Assembly (NCBI RefSeq): GCF_001044395.1
Contig: NZ_JANU01000029.1
Coordinates: 62,001-126,000 of the forward strand
Direction: 5' to 3'
Length of the DNA stretch: 64,000 nucleotides
Source: Caenimonas sp. SL110
GTDB taxonomy: Bacteria; Pseudomonadota; Gammaproteobacteria; Burkholderiales; Burkholderiaceae_C
Positions within the stretch are counted from its first letter, which is position 1, and every line of letters starts with the position of its first letter. The notes under the pieces were generated by a model. That model did not search any database. It was not told where the DNA came from and saw only the letters and a program-made list of their open reading frames with translations. Of the stretch, positions 9,027 through 18,088 are shown one piece after another. The position numbers were made by a program, and so were the translations under genes.

Positions 9027-9593
9027 ATGAAAGCCGCTCACACACTCGTCGGGCTCGCCTGGCTCCTCGCGGCCGCTCTGGCCGGCGTTGGCCTTCACGC
9101 GCAGGCGCAGACTGGTGGGGGCAGCAGTGCCCAGCCAGCGGCGCCAGACGCAGCCCGGTCGCCGGGCAAGGCGGCGCACGATGCGGCGCAGGCGGCTCGC
9201 GCAACGGTAGCGTCGGTCGAGTCCGCCGCTCGCCATGCCGAAGAGGCTGCGCAGGACACTTCGGCGGAGACGGCACGCACGATTCGCCGGCTGGTGCGCA
9301 AGGCGGCTGACGCCGCACGCAACGCACAGCGCCGGTTTGTGACGGCCAGCGCGAGCGCCTCCACAGACGCGCGGGAGCTCGCCAGGAAAGCCGAAGAGGC
9401 CGGCCGCAAGGCAGATGCAGCCATGCACGAAGCGCGGCAGCAGGCCGAACACGCGGCGCGCGCGGCCGGCCGCGCCAGCAAGGAAGATGCCGCGAAGGCA
9501 GCACAAGCCACGCGGGCAGCGTTGAAGCATGGGGCGCAGGCTGCGCGCGAAGCAGCCGATGCCGCCAAAGCGGCTGCCGACAAGGGTCGCTGA
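9027..9593 (+). CDS. Secreted Ala-rich helical repeat protein (hypothetical)
   Basis: 188-residue protein I cannot assign to a named family. Residues 1-28 form a signal peptide ending near LHAQAQ. The remainder is about one third alanine, with regularly spaced charged residues (repeated AARKAEEA- and AARAA-like units), and would form a long amphipathic helix or coiled coil, as in LEA-like or apolipoprotein-like proteins. An AAGGAGA ribosome binding site precedes the ATG. It is 9 bp upstream of the giant oxidase-cytochrome gene, so the two are probably cotranscribed. A periplasmic scaffold or stress role is a guess. Confidence 0.7.
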   Translation: MKAAHTLVGLAWLLAAALAGVGLHAQAQTGGGSSAQPAAPDAARSPGKAAHDAAQAARATVASVESAARHAEEAAQDTSAETARTIRRLVRKAADAARNAQRRFVTASASASTDARELARKAEEAGRKADAAMHEARQQAEHAARAAGRASKEDAAKAAQATRAALKHGAQAAREAADAAKAAADKGR

Positions 9594-9602
9594 CGGCTCA
9601 CG

Positions 9603-12600
9603 ATGGCCTTTATCGCCATGGATTGCGCTGCGACGAGTCCCCGCGCGCGCGCTGACGACGAAAGTGGCCGCACATTGCATGCGCTGGCGCGCGTGTGCCT
9701 GGCCGCTGCAGCCCTGGTCACTGCCTGCGGCGGTTCAGGCAGCGACCCGCCCACTGCCAGGTCTTCCCCCCTGGCGCAACAAAAGGACAGGGGTCCCCTG
9801 GCGATGCCGGCAACGACGAGTGCGATCGACGCAGGGGCAAAGGGCATGTTCGGCCCCGTGCGTGGCTGGCCGCTGATTCCGGTTCACGCGGTGCTGTTGT
9901 CTGACGGCCGCGTCATGAGCTACGGCACGCAGGCCGACGGCACACAAACCGGCTTCTTCATCTACGACGTCTGGGACCCGGCCGACGACAGTCACCTCAC
10001 GCTCGACAACGGCACAGGCACCGACCTGTTTTGCAGCAGCCAGCTGATGCTCCCCGGCGGCGGCAGCGTCGTCATCAGTGGCGGCGACAACTGGGCCGGC
10101 ACGACGACCACGGCCGCCGGCAACAGCGACAGCAATGTCTTCGGTGTCGCCAGCCGCGCCCTGGTTTCCGCAAGCAAGATGAACCGCGCGCGCTGGTACA
10201 GCACGACCACGATGCTGTTGAACGGCGAGCTCTACGTGCAGGGCGGCACCGGCGGGACCGACCGGCCCGAAGTACGTGGCGAGAACGGAACCTATCGGTT
10301 GCTGGGTGGTGCCGACACCAGCGGACTGGCTCCCTACTACCCGCGTAATTTCATCGCGCCCGATGGCCGGCTTTTTGGTTTCGATGGCGCGGGGCGCATG
10401 TACTGGGTCGACGCCTCCGGCGCGGGCAGCGTCACGATGGCGGGCCAGTTCCCAGCGGCGACCTCGGGCAATGACGCAACGGCGGCGATGTACCAGCCCG
10501 GCAAGATCCTGCAGGCCGGCGGCAATTCCAGTGGTGCCATCGTCATCGACATCACGGGTGCGAAGCCGGCGGTGACCACCACCGCGTCGATGCTGCGCCA
10601 GCGGCGGCTGGCCACAGCCACCGTGATGGCGGACGGCCGTGTGCTGGTGACCGGCGGCAGCCGCAACTGGAACGAGATGACCGACGTGAGTTACGAGGCA
10701 GAGACGTGGAACCCTGCCAGTGGAAAGTGGACGGCGGGCGCCGTGATGCAGCGCGCGCGGCTGTATCACAGCGTGGCGCTGTTGCTGCCGGATGCCTCGG
10801 TGCTGGTTGCTGGCGGCGGCGCACCCGGCCCGCAGAACAACACCAATGGCGAGATCTTCTATCCGCCTTACCTGTTCACCGCAACTGGCGAGCAGGCCGC
10901 AAGGCCCGCCATCGCCACTGCGCCCCCGGTGGTCGATCCGGGTCGTACCGTGCAGGTGGGTGTGAGCAGCAACAGGCCAATCAGCCGCGTGACCTTCGTT
11001 GCGACCGGCTCGGTGACGCACGGGTTCAACATGGGCCAACGCTTTGTCGAGTTGCCCTTCCAGGCGCAAGGTTCGCAGCTGTCGGTGCAGATCCCGGCGC
11101 GCGCATCCGATGTGCCGCCCGGCACCTGGATGATGTTCGTCTTTGACGATGCCGGTGTGCCTTCGGTGGCGAAGTTCATTCGCGTCAACGTGGCGTCGGC
11201 GCCCGATAGCGCTGTCGCGCCGGTGATCGCCCAGATCGCGGACCTGGCTGATGCGGCCGGCACCGCGATCGACCGCGTGCTCGCAGGCGCCGACCCGAAC
11301 GCAGATTCGCTCTCGTGGTCGGCCAGCGGCTTGCCGCCGGGCCTGGTGATCGACCGGGCGACGGGTCGCATCACGGGCACGGTCAACATGCCCGGCACTT
11401 ACCACGTGAGCGTGGCCGCAACCGACGGCGTCAACAGCACCAGCGCATCGTTTATCTGGACGGTGGGCGGCGCCGCCCCCAGGCTGGTGCTCGGTGAGCC
11501 CCCGGCGCCTGCACCCGCAGTGGTGGGTGGCATTGCCGCATTCACGGCATCAGCCACGGGTAGCGACGTGCACTACCGCTGGGAGTTCGGCGACGGCACT
11601 GCGCCCAGCGCATGGTCCGCCAGTGCAGATGGCAGCCATGTGTATGCGGCTCCCGGCGTCTATTTCGTGACCGTGACCGCGCGCGACGGTGGCGGCAACG
11701 AGCAGCGCAAGACGGTCATGCATCGCGCCCACCTGCCGCTGCAGCAACAGGCCCCGGTGCAATCGACGTCCCTGCTGCTGGAGCCGCGCGGCGCTTTTGC
11801 TGCACGGCTCTGGGTGGTCAATCCCGACAACGACAGTGTGACGGTTTTCGACACGGGCAGCCACGCCCGGCTGGTCGAGATTGCGGTTGGCGCCTCGCCG
11901 CGCACCCTGGCGCTGGCGCCGGACGGCAAGGTGTGGGTGGTGAACAAGGGCGCAGCCACCTTGAGCGTGATCGACCCCGCAACCCTGGCCGTCTCACGCA
12001 CGGTGCAATTGCCGCGCGCGTCGCAGCCGCATGCGATCGCGATGGCGCGCGGCATCGGCAGTGCGCTCGTCACGCTGGAAGCAACCGGCCAGCTCCTGAA
12101 GATCAACACCAGCACCTACGCCATCGCAGCCGCATTGGCCCTGGGCAGCAATCCGCGCCATCTATCGGTGGCCGCCGATGGGCGCACGGCCTGGGTGTCG
12201 CGCTTCGTCACGCCGCCCTTGCCCGGGGAAAGCACGGTCTCGGTCAACCCCGGTGCCGCAGGCGGCGAGGTGGTGGTGGTCAACGGCGCCACCATGGCCA
12301 AAAAGCGCACCGTGGTGCTCGCGCACAGCAACGCCCCCGACAGCGAGACACAGGGCAGGGGCATACCCAACTACCTGGGCGCAGCGGCGATCTCGCCTGA
12401 CGGCACACAGGCGTTCGTGCCCAGCAAGCAGGACAACGTCAGGCGCGGCGTGCTGCGTGACGGCCTTGCGTTGAATTTCCAGCACACGGTGCGCGCTGTC
12501 AGCTCGCGCATCGTACTGGCCAGCCAGACCGAGGACCTCGGCGCCCGGATCGATCACGACAACGCCGGGTTTGCCAGTGCCGCTGCGTTTGACCGCCTGG

Positions 12601-13703
12601 GCGTTTTCCTGTTTGTTGCGCTGGAGACCAGCCGCGAGGTGGCAGTGCTCGATGCGCACCGGCGCAATCAATTCATGCGTATCGACGTGGGCCGCGCGCC
12701 GCAAGCTGTGGCAGTCGCACCCGACGGCCTGACGCTGTATGTCCACAACTTCATGGACCGCACGGTGGATGTGTTCGACTTGCGTCCGCTGGTGCAGCAG
12801 TCCATGTCGCAGGCCAGCCTGGTAGTCACACTGAACGCAGTCACCACCGAAAAGCTCGCCCCCAACGTGCTGCGCGGCAAGCAGCTTTTCCATGACGCGC
12901 GCGACGTGCGGCTCGCGCGCGACCGCTACATGAGCTGCGCGAGCTGCCACAACGAAGGCGCTGGTGACGGCCGTGTGTGGGACCTGCGCGCGCAGGGCGA
13001 AGGCTTGCGCAATACCGTCAGCCTGCTCGGGCGCGCCGGGGGCCACGGCAACCTGCACTGGAGCAACAACTTCAACGAGGTCCAGGACTTCGAGGACCAG
13101 ATCCGCAACCTGGCGGGCGGCACCGGCTTGATGAGCGATGAGGCATATGGCGTCGGCACTCGCAACCAGCCGCTGGGTGACAACAAGGCCGGCGTCTCGC
13201 AAGACCTCGATGCGCTGGCCGCGTACGTGAAATCGCTGGACACCTTCGCGCCGGCCCCAGCGCGCCCGAGCGCCTTGGCGCTTGGCAGCACGGCGTCCAA
13301 AGGTCGCACGGCTTTCATCAGCATGGGCTGCGCCACCTGTCATGGTGGTGCCAGTTTCACGCGCAGCGCCATGAACAACCCGGCCGACATCGGCACCTTG
13401 AAACCCGGCAGCGGCATGCGCCTGGGCGGCCCTCTCACTGGCATCGATGTTCCGACCTTGCGCGATGTGTGGGCCACCGCGCCATACCTTCACGACGGCT
13501 CGGCACCTACGCTGGAAAAGGCGATCAGCGCACACAAGGGACTGGCGGCGACCAGCACACAGCTCAAGCAACTGGCCCAGTACCTGCGCGAGATCGGCAG
13601 CGAGGAGCCTGCTGCGCCTGCACCGGCTGGATCACCCCTTGTCCAGCTTCCTACCAGCCCAGCGCAGCCCCGTCACTACGCGGATCGCTTGCGCCTTCGG
13701 TGA
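9603..13703 (+). CDS. Copper-radical oxidase (galactose/glyoxal oxidase-like) fused to PKD, YVTN propeller and di-heme cytochrome c
   Basis: 1366-residue multidomain lipoprotein candidate; the lipobox VTAC (Cys near 42) follows a hydrophobic stretch. Residues about 85-430 form a kelch propeller, with a DUF1929-like domain to about 535. All copper-radical ligands appear present: Cys144 (FCSS), Tyr199 (RWYST), Tyr388-His389 (LYHS) and His473 (THGFN). Next come an Ig-like segment (LPPGLVIDRATGRITG, about 580), a PKD domain (WEFGDGT, about 662), a YVTN-type propeller (about 735-1075), and two haem sites, CASCH (1112) and CATCH (1243), in a MauG-like tail with APYLHDGSAP. An internal TTG start at 9675 would give a more typical lipoprotein signal. 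Likely a periplasmic or surface oxidase that could pass electrons to its own haems. Confidence 0.85.
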   Translation: MAFIAMDCAATSPRARADDESGRTLHALARVCLAAAALVTACGGSGSDPPTARSSPLAQQKDRGPLAMPATTSAIDAGAKGMFGPVRGWPLIPVHAVLLSDGRVMSYGTQADGTQTGFFIYDVWDPADDSHLTLDNGTGTDLFCSSQLMLPGGGSVVISGGDNWAGTTTTAAGNSDSNVFGVASRALVSASKMNRARWYSTTTMLLNGELYVQGGTGGTDRPEVRGENGTYRLLGGADTSGLAPYYPRNFIAPDGRLFGFDGAGRMYWVDASGAGSVTMAGQFPAATSGNDATAAMYQPGKILQAGGNSSGAIVIDITGAKPAVTTTASMLRQRRLATATVMADGRVLVTGGSRNWNEMTDVSYEAETWNPASGKWTAGAVMQRARLYHSVALLLPDASVLVAGGGAPGPQNNTNGEIFYPPYLFTATGEQAARPAIATAPPVVDPGRTVQVGVSSNRPISRVTFVATGSVTHGFNMGQRFVELPFQAQGSQLSVQIPARASDVPPGTWMMFVFDDAGVPSVAKFIRVNVASAPDSAVAPVIAQIADLADAAGTAIDRVLAGADPNADSLSWSASGLPPGLVIDRATGRITGTVNMPGTYHVSVAATDGVNSTSASFIWTVGGAAPRLVLGEPPAPAPAVVGGIAAFTASATGSDVHYRWEFGDGTAPSAWSASADGSHVYAAPGVYFVTVTARDGGGNEQRKTVMHRAHLPLQQQAPVQSTSLLLEPRGAFAARLWVVNPDNDSVTVFDTGSHARLVEIAVGASPRTLALAPDGKVWVVNKGAATLSVIDPATLAVSRTVQLPRASQPHAIAMARGIGSALVTLEATGQLLKINTSTYAIAAALALGSNPRHLSVAADGRTAWVSRFVTPPLPGESTVSVNPGAAGGEVVVVNGATMAKKRTVVLAHSNAPDSETQGRGIPNYLGAAAISPDGTQAFVPSKQDNVRRGVLRDGLALNFQHTVRAVSSRIVLASQTEDLGARIDHDNAGFASAAAFDRLGVFLFVALETSREVAVLDAHRRNQFMRIDVGRAPQAVAVAPDGLTLYVHNFMDRTVDVFDLRPLVQQSMSQASLVVTLNAVTTEKLAPNVLRGKQLFHDARDVRLARDRYMSCASCHNEGAGDGRVWDLRAQGEGLRNTVSLLGRAGGHGNLHWSNNFNEVQDFEDQIRNLAGGTGLMSDEAYGVGTRNQPLGDNKAGVSQDLDALAAYVKSLDTFAPAPARPSALALGSTASKGRTAFISMGCATCHGGASFTRSAMNNPADIGTLKPGSGMRLGGPLTGIDVPTLRDVWATAPYLHDGSAPTLEKAISAHKGLAATSTQLKQLAQYLREIGSEEPAAPAPAGSPLVQLPTSPAQPRHYADRLRLR

Positions 13704-15267
13704 TGCCATCCGCACCGAGCACGATGGCGCCCGCGTGGCCCATGGTCTCGTCGTAGTCGTCCAGCAGGTCCACCGCATGCCCCATCGCCCGCAGCGCGTC
13801 CTGCGTCGCCTTCGGAAAGCGCGCTTCGAGCTTGAGCGAATCGCTCTCCTGGCCCCAGGTGCGCCCCAGCAGCCAGCGCGGCGCGGCAATCGCGGCCTGC
13901 GGGTTCATGCCGAAATTCACGATGCGCGAGAACACCGCGCTTTGCGACTGCGGCTGGCCGTCGCCGCCCATGTTTCCGTACACCAGCGTGCGGCCATCGC
14001 CCAGCCGCGCGAGAGCGGGGTTGAGCGTGTGAAACGGCTTGCGTCCGGGCATCAGCGGATTGAGGGACATGGGGTCCAGCGAGAAACTGCAGCCGCGGTT
14101 TTGCCAGTTCACGCCGGTTGCGGGCAACACCACGCCGCTGCCGAACTCGTGATAGATGCTCTGGATGAAACTGACGGCCACGCCCTGTGCGTCCACCACG
14201 CCCATCCACACGGTGTCGGCCGGACCCTGTCCGCCGCCCCAGGCGCTGGCGCGGGTCGGATCGATGCGGGCAGCCATCGCGTCGAGATTGGCAGGGGTCA
14301 GCAGGCTCTGGGCATCGACCGTCATGTGCACCGGATCGGTGATGTGCGCATCGCGAATCGCGAAGGCTTGCTTGGTTGCTTCGACGCAGGCGTGGACAAA
14401 CGCCGCGCCGAGTGGGTCGGTGCAGTCACTGCCCAGCACGCGGTCGAGCTGCCCCAGGATCAGGAGCGACACCAGACCCTGGGTCGGCGGCGGTGTGTTG
14501 TAGAGCGTGCCGCGCGAGTGGGCCATCGCCAATGCCGTGCGCCAGACAGGCTCGTGCGCCTGCAGGTCAGCGAGCGTGAGGGGACTGCCTGCCGCAGCCA
14601 GGTCGCGGGCCATGCTTTGCGCCAGGTCGCCCCGGTAGAAATCGCCCAGGCCGCAGCGCACCAATTGCTCAAGCGTTGCGGCCATGCGCGGATGGCGCCA
14701 GCGCGCGCCGACCGCTGGCGCTTCGCCGCCCGGCGCGAAGGTCGCGGCAAAGCCGGTGATGCCGCCAAGTTCAGCCAGGCGCGTGGCCGTGCAGGCTGAC
14801 TGGCTGCGCGTCACCGAAATGCCGTCCCGCGCGTGGGCAATCGCATCGTCCAGCAGACGCGCCAGTGGCAGCCGCCCAGCGAGCGCATCGCGTGACCACT
14901 GCAGCGCTGCGTCCCAGCCCGAGATGGTGCCCGCCACTGTGTTCGCCGCCACCCCACCGCGAAAAGGGATGCGCTCCAGGCCCTGCGCGCGCAGGCTCTC
15001 GATGCTTGCCGACTGCGCCGCAGCGCCGCAGCTTTCCAGTGCGAGTGGCGTCTCGCCCGGACGCGCAATCAGCCAGAAGCTGTCGCCACCGATGCCGTTC
15101 ATGTGCGGGTAGGTCACCGCGATGGTGGCCGCAGCGGCAACCATCGCCTCCACTGCGTTGCCGCCGTCGCGCAAGACGCCGATGGCGCTCTGCGCGGCCA
15201 GGGCATTCGGCGCCACGGCCATGCCGCGGGCGCTGCGGGCCGGGTTGGGTGTATGGACGCGGCTCAT
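13651..15267 (-). CDS. ggt: Gamma-glutamyltransferase family protein
   Basis: 538-residue member of the N-terminal-nucleophile gamma-glutamyltransferase family, which self-cleaves and hydrolyses or transfers gamma-glutamyl groups. Seen: NALAAQSAIGVLRDGGNAVEA near the start, GGDSFWL near residue 60, and the presumed self-processing and nucleophilic Thr352 in PADTVWMGVVD. The usual small-subunit glycines (GSGVV, then GMNPQAAI-like segment) follow. There is no obvious signal peptide, unlike E. coli Ggt, so it may act in the cytoplasm on peptides brought in by the ABC importer whose last gene overlaps it by ATGA. The 3' end overlaps the oppositely oriented oxidase-cytochrome gene by 53 bp. Confidence 0.88.
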   Translation of the reverse strand: MSRVHTPNPARSARGMAVAPNALAAQSAIGVLRDGGNAVEAMVAAAATIAVTYPHMNGIGGDSFWLIARPGETPLALESCGAAAQSASIESLRAQGLERIPFRGGVAANTVAGTISGWDAALQWSRDALAGRLPLARLLDDAIAHARDGISVTRSQSACTATRLAELGGITGFAATFAPGGEAPAVGARWRHPRMAATLEQLVRCGLGDFYRGDLAQSMARDLAAAGSPLTLADLQAHEPVWRTALAMAHSRGTLYNTPPPTQGLVSLLILGQLDRVLGSDCTDPLGAAFVHACVEATKQAFAIRDAHITDPVHMTVDAQSLLTPANLDAMAARIDPTRASAWGGGQGPADTVWMGVVDAQGVAVSFIQSIYHEFGSGVVLPATGVNWQNRGCSFSLDPMSLNPLMPGRKPFHTLNPALARLGDGRTLVYGNMGGDGQPQSQSAVFSRIVNFGMNPQAAIAAPRWLLGRTWGQESDSLKLEARFPKATQDALRAMGHAVDLLDDYDETMGHAGAIVLGADGITEGASDPRSDGAALGW

Positions 15268-16250
15268 GCTGCCACCGCCAATGGATGCAGGCAGGCCACG
15301 TGGCGCCTGCCGTCCAGCAGCGACTGCACCGGGTCGGTGAGTGCGCAGTCGGCACGCGCTTCATCGCAGCGCGTTCGGAAGCGGCACCCCGAGGGCAGGT
15401 TGGCCGGGCTCGGGATCTCGCCTTGCAGGCTGACAGCCAGCGGTGAGTCGAATCGCGGAAACGCTTTCATCAGTGCCCGCGTGTAGGGATGGCGCGGCGC
15501 CTGGAGGATCTGCGCCGTGGGACCCATCTCGACGATGCGTCCCAGGTACATCACGGCCACCTCTTCGCACAGGTAGGCGGCCACGCCCAGGTCGTGCGTG
15601 ACGAACACCATCGCGATACCGCTGGTGCGCTGCAGGTCGCGCAGCAGATTCAGCAACTGCGCCTGCACCGACACATCGAGACCGGCCACGGATTCATCGG
15701 CGACGATCACGCGCGGCTCGCAGGCCAACGCGCGCGCGACGGCGACGCGCCGGACCTGCCCACCCGAGAGTTCAGTGGCGAACTTGTGGCGCAAGGCGCG
15801 AGGCAGGCCCACCTGCGCCAGCAATTCGTCCACCCGGCCGTCGATCTCGCGCTCGGCGCGCAACGCATGCAGGCGGATGGGTTCGGCCAGCAGCGCTGCG
15901 ACATCCATGCGCGGATTGAGCGAGCCCCGGGCGTCCTGGTAGATGTAGGCGACGTCGCGCGCAAAGCCGCGGCGCTGCGCGGTGTCCATGCTGCCCAGTT
16001 CGGCCGAGCCGACCAGCACGCGGCCGTTGGTCGGCGCCTCCAGACCCAGCATCACGCGCACCAGCGTCGATTTGCCCGAGCCGCTCTCGCCCACCAGCGC
16101 CAGCGACTGGCCGGGCAGCAGGTTCAGGCGGATGCCGTCAAGGGCCTTGATCTCGCGGCGGCCTCCTTCAATCGGGAAGGCCTTCTCGACATCGAGAAGA
16201 GAAAACAGGGGCAGGGTTGTTTCAGGTGTCATCGCAGGTGCTTCATGCAT
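15264..16250 (-). CDS. Peptide/nickel-type ABC transporter ATP-binding protein (DppF/OppF-like)
   Basis: About 328 residues, second ATPase of an oligopeptide-type ABC importer. Walker A is GESGSGKST, the ABC signature is LSGGQVRRVAVARAL, Walker B is RVIVADESVAGLD, and the C-terminal oligo_HPY extension carries the CRFRTRCDEARADC-type cysteine-rich loop. The ATG at 16250 overlaps the stop codon of the preceding ATPase gene; an in-frame TTG at 16262 and ATG at 16232 are alternatives. It powers uptake together with the neighbouring ATPase, two permeases and binding protein. Confidence 0.92.
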   Translation of the reverse strand: MHEAPAMTPETTLPLFSLLDVEKAFPIEGGRREIKALDGIRLNLLPGQSLALVGESGSGKSTLVRVMLGLEAPTNGRVLVGSAELGSMDTAQRRGFARDVAYIYQDARGSLNPRMDVAALLAEPIRLHALRAEREIDGRVDELLAQVGLPRALRHKFATELSGGQVRRVAVARALACEPRVIVADESVAGLDVSVQAQLLNLLRDLQRTSGIAMVFVTHDLGVAAYLCEEVAVMYLGRIVEMGPTAQILQAPRHPYTRALMKAFPRFDSPLAVSLQGEIPSPANLPSGCRFRTRCDEARADCALTDPVQSLLDGRRHVACLHPLAVAA

Positions 16251-17190
16251 GCCAGCAGGCAATGGAGATGTCGCCGCGCGTCACGCGAGGCGGTCGTTCG
16301 GCGCATTGGGCTGATGCACGTTCGCAGCGCGCGGCAAAGCGGCAGCCGCCCGGCATGGCCGACAGGGCTGGTACCACGCCGGGAATGGGCATCAGCCGCT
16401 CGGCTCCGAACTCGATGGCGCTGGCCCGCAGGCCCTGTGTATAGGGATGCTGCGGCTCTTGCAGCACTTGCGCGGCGGGGCCCTCTTCAACGATCTGGCC
16501 CGCATACATCACGGCCACGCGGTCGGCCACCTGCGCGGCCAGCGCCAGGTCGTGCAGCACAAAGATCGCCGACGCCCCGAGTGCCCGGACCCGTTCGAGA
16601 ATGAGCGTCATGATCTGCGCCTGTATGGTCACGTCCAGCGCGCTGGTGGGTTCATCGGCGATCAGCAGTTCGGGCTCGCAGGCCAGTGCGATGGCGATCA
16701 TCACGCGCTGCTGCATGCCGCCCGACAGTTCGTGCGGGTAGGCCGCCAGGCGCGCCTGCGGATCGGCGATGCCGACGCTGTCGAGCAACGCGATGGATCG
16801 TGCACGGCATGCGGCCTTGTCCAGCCCCTTGTGCCGGCGCAGGGGCTCCGACAGGTGCTGCAGCACGGTAAAGCACGGGTTCAGCGCCGCAGCCGCGTCC
16901 TGGAACACCAGGCCCATGCGAGGGCCGCGCAGTGCCTGCAACTCACGTTCGCTGGCGCGCACGATGTCGGTGCCGCTGACCATGAGCTCGCCTTCGAGCA
17001 CGACCTCGGGAGGGCGCAGCAAGCCCATCGCCGCGAATGCAAAAGTCGATTTGCCGGCGCCCGATTCGCCGATCAGCGCCAGTGTGCTGCCGGTGGGCAG
17101 TTCGATCGACACGTCGTCGAGCACGGCCACGCCGCGTCGGCGCAGCGTGAGGTGACGCGCGGACAGCAGCGGTGCGGTGGAAGTGTTCAT
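16243..17190 (-). CDS. Peptide/nickel-type ABC transporter ATP-binding protein (DppD/OppD-like)
   Basis: 315-residue first ATPase of the importer, with Walker [10 protein letters not shown], signature [16 protein letters not shown], Walker [13 protein letters not shown] and the C-terminal oligo_HPY region with GGCRFAARC. The start at 17190 was chosen because a strong GGGGAGA ribosome binding site lies just upstream and it begins one base after the permease stop; the frame extends to 17223 but that would overlap the permease. Its 3' end overlaps the next ATPase gene. Confidence 0.92.
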   Translation of the reverse strand: MNTSTAPLLSARHLTLRRRGVAVLDDVSIELPTGSTLALIGESGAGKSTFAFAAMGLLRPPEVVLEGELMVSGTDIVRASERELQALRGPRMGLVFQDAAAALNPCFTVLQHLSEPLRRHKGLDKAACRARSIALLDSVGIADPQARLAAYPHELSGGMQQRVMIAIALACEPELLIADEPTSALDVTIQAQIMTLILERVRALGASAIFVLHDLALAAQVADRVAVMYAGQIVEEGPAAQVLQEPQHPYTQGLRASAIEFGAERLMPIPGVVPALSAMPGGCRFAARCERASAQCAERPPRVTRGDISIACWHA

Positions 17191-17191
17191 G

Positions 17192-18088
17192 TCAGTCTCC
17201 CCGCGTGCCTGGGTCGAGCGCATCGCGCAGGCCCTCGGCCAGCAGGTTCAGCCCCACCAGCAACACCGCCAGCGCGATGCCGGGCACGCCCGAAATCCAC
17301 GGGGCCATCGTGATGAAGCCGCGGCCCTCGGAAATCATCAGGCCCCAGTCGGCCGTTGGCGGCACGACACCCAGCCCCAGGAACGACAGGCCCGAGCCCA
17401 GCAGGATTGCGATGGACACGCGCATGCCGGCCTGGATCAGGATGGGCGATGCGATGTTGGGCAGCACATGGCGCAGCACCACTTCGCGCGCAGGCACACC
17501 CATCAGGCGTGCAGCCTCGACGAACGGCCGCGCCTTGACCTGCAGCACGTCGGCGCGCACGGTCCGCGCGAACGGCCCCACGAATGACAGGCCGAGCGCG
17601 AGCATCACGTTGCCCAGGCCCAGGCCGAGCACCGCCATGAAGGCCATCGCCATGATCAGTTCCGGGAACGCCAGCAGGCCGTCAACCACACGCATCAGCG
17701 CCCACTCGGTGCGCCCGCCGCGAAGGCCTGCAAGAAGCCCCAGCGGCACGCCGACCGCCAGGCCGAGCGCCACCGAGCCGAAGCCCACCGCCAATGCAGA
17801 TCGCGCGCCGTAGAAGAGCCGCGACAGGATGTCCTGCCCGAATGAATCGGTCCCTAGCCAGTGTGCAGCCGAGGGCGGCTTCATCGAGGCGAGAAAGTTC
17901 TGCTCGGTGGGCGGATAGGGCGCGAGCACTGGCGCGAACACGGCGGCCGCGAGAAACATGAGCACGATGGTGCCGCCGACCATGGCCTTGCGTTGCGCGC
18001 GCAGCAGATGCCATGCACGCATCCACGGGCCGGGGCGGGGCGCCGCTTCGGCAGCGCCGATGGGGGCAATGAGTACTTCAGCGGCCAT
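17192..18088 (-). CDS. Peptide-type ABC transporter permease (DppC-like)
   Basis: 298-residue inner membrane permease with about six membrane segments and the N-terminal OppC_N-like segment (LAPYPPTEQNF near residue 50). GTDSFGQDILSRLFYGARSA is the typical DppC/OppC motif, and the ATPase-contacting EAA loop EAARLMGVPAREVVLRHVLP follows in the second half. The start at 18088 overlaps the upstream permease gene by 11 bp, so translation is coupled. It forms the channel with the DppB-like subunit. Confidence 0.9.
   Translation of the reverse strand: MAAEVLIAPIGAAEAAPRPGPWMRAWHLLRAQRKAMVGGTIVLMFLAAAVFAPVLAPYPPTEQNFLASMKPPSAAHWLGTDSFGQDILSRLFYGARSALAVGFGSVALGLAVGVPLGLLAGLRGGRTEWALMRVVDGLLAFPELIMAMAFMAVLGLGLGNVMLALGLSFVGPFARTVRADVLQVKARPFVEAARLMGVPAREVVLRHVLPNIASPILIQAGMRVSIAILLGSGLSFLGLGVVPPTADWGLMISEGRGFITMAPWISGVPGIALAVLLVGLNLLAEGLRDALDPGTRGD

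Noticed and set aside
8843-9310. 155-residue open frame overlapping the start of the Ala-rich gene
   Set aside because: Most of it is the other frame of the Ala-rich gene, composition becomes Arg-rich and no ribosome binding site is present.
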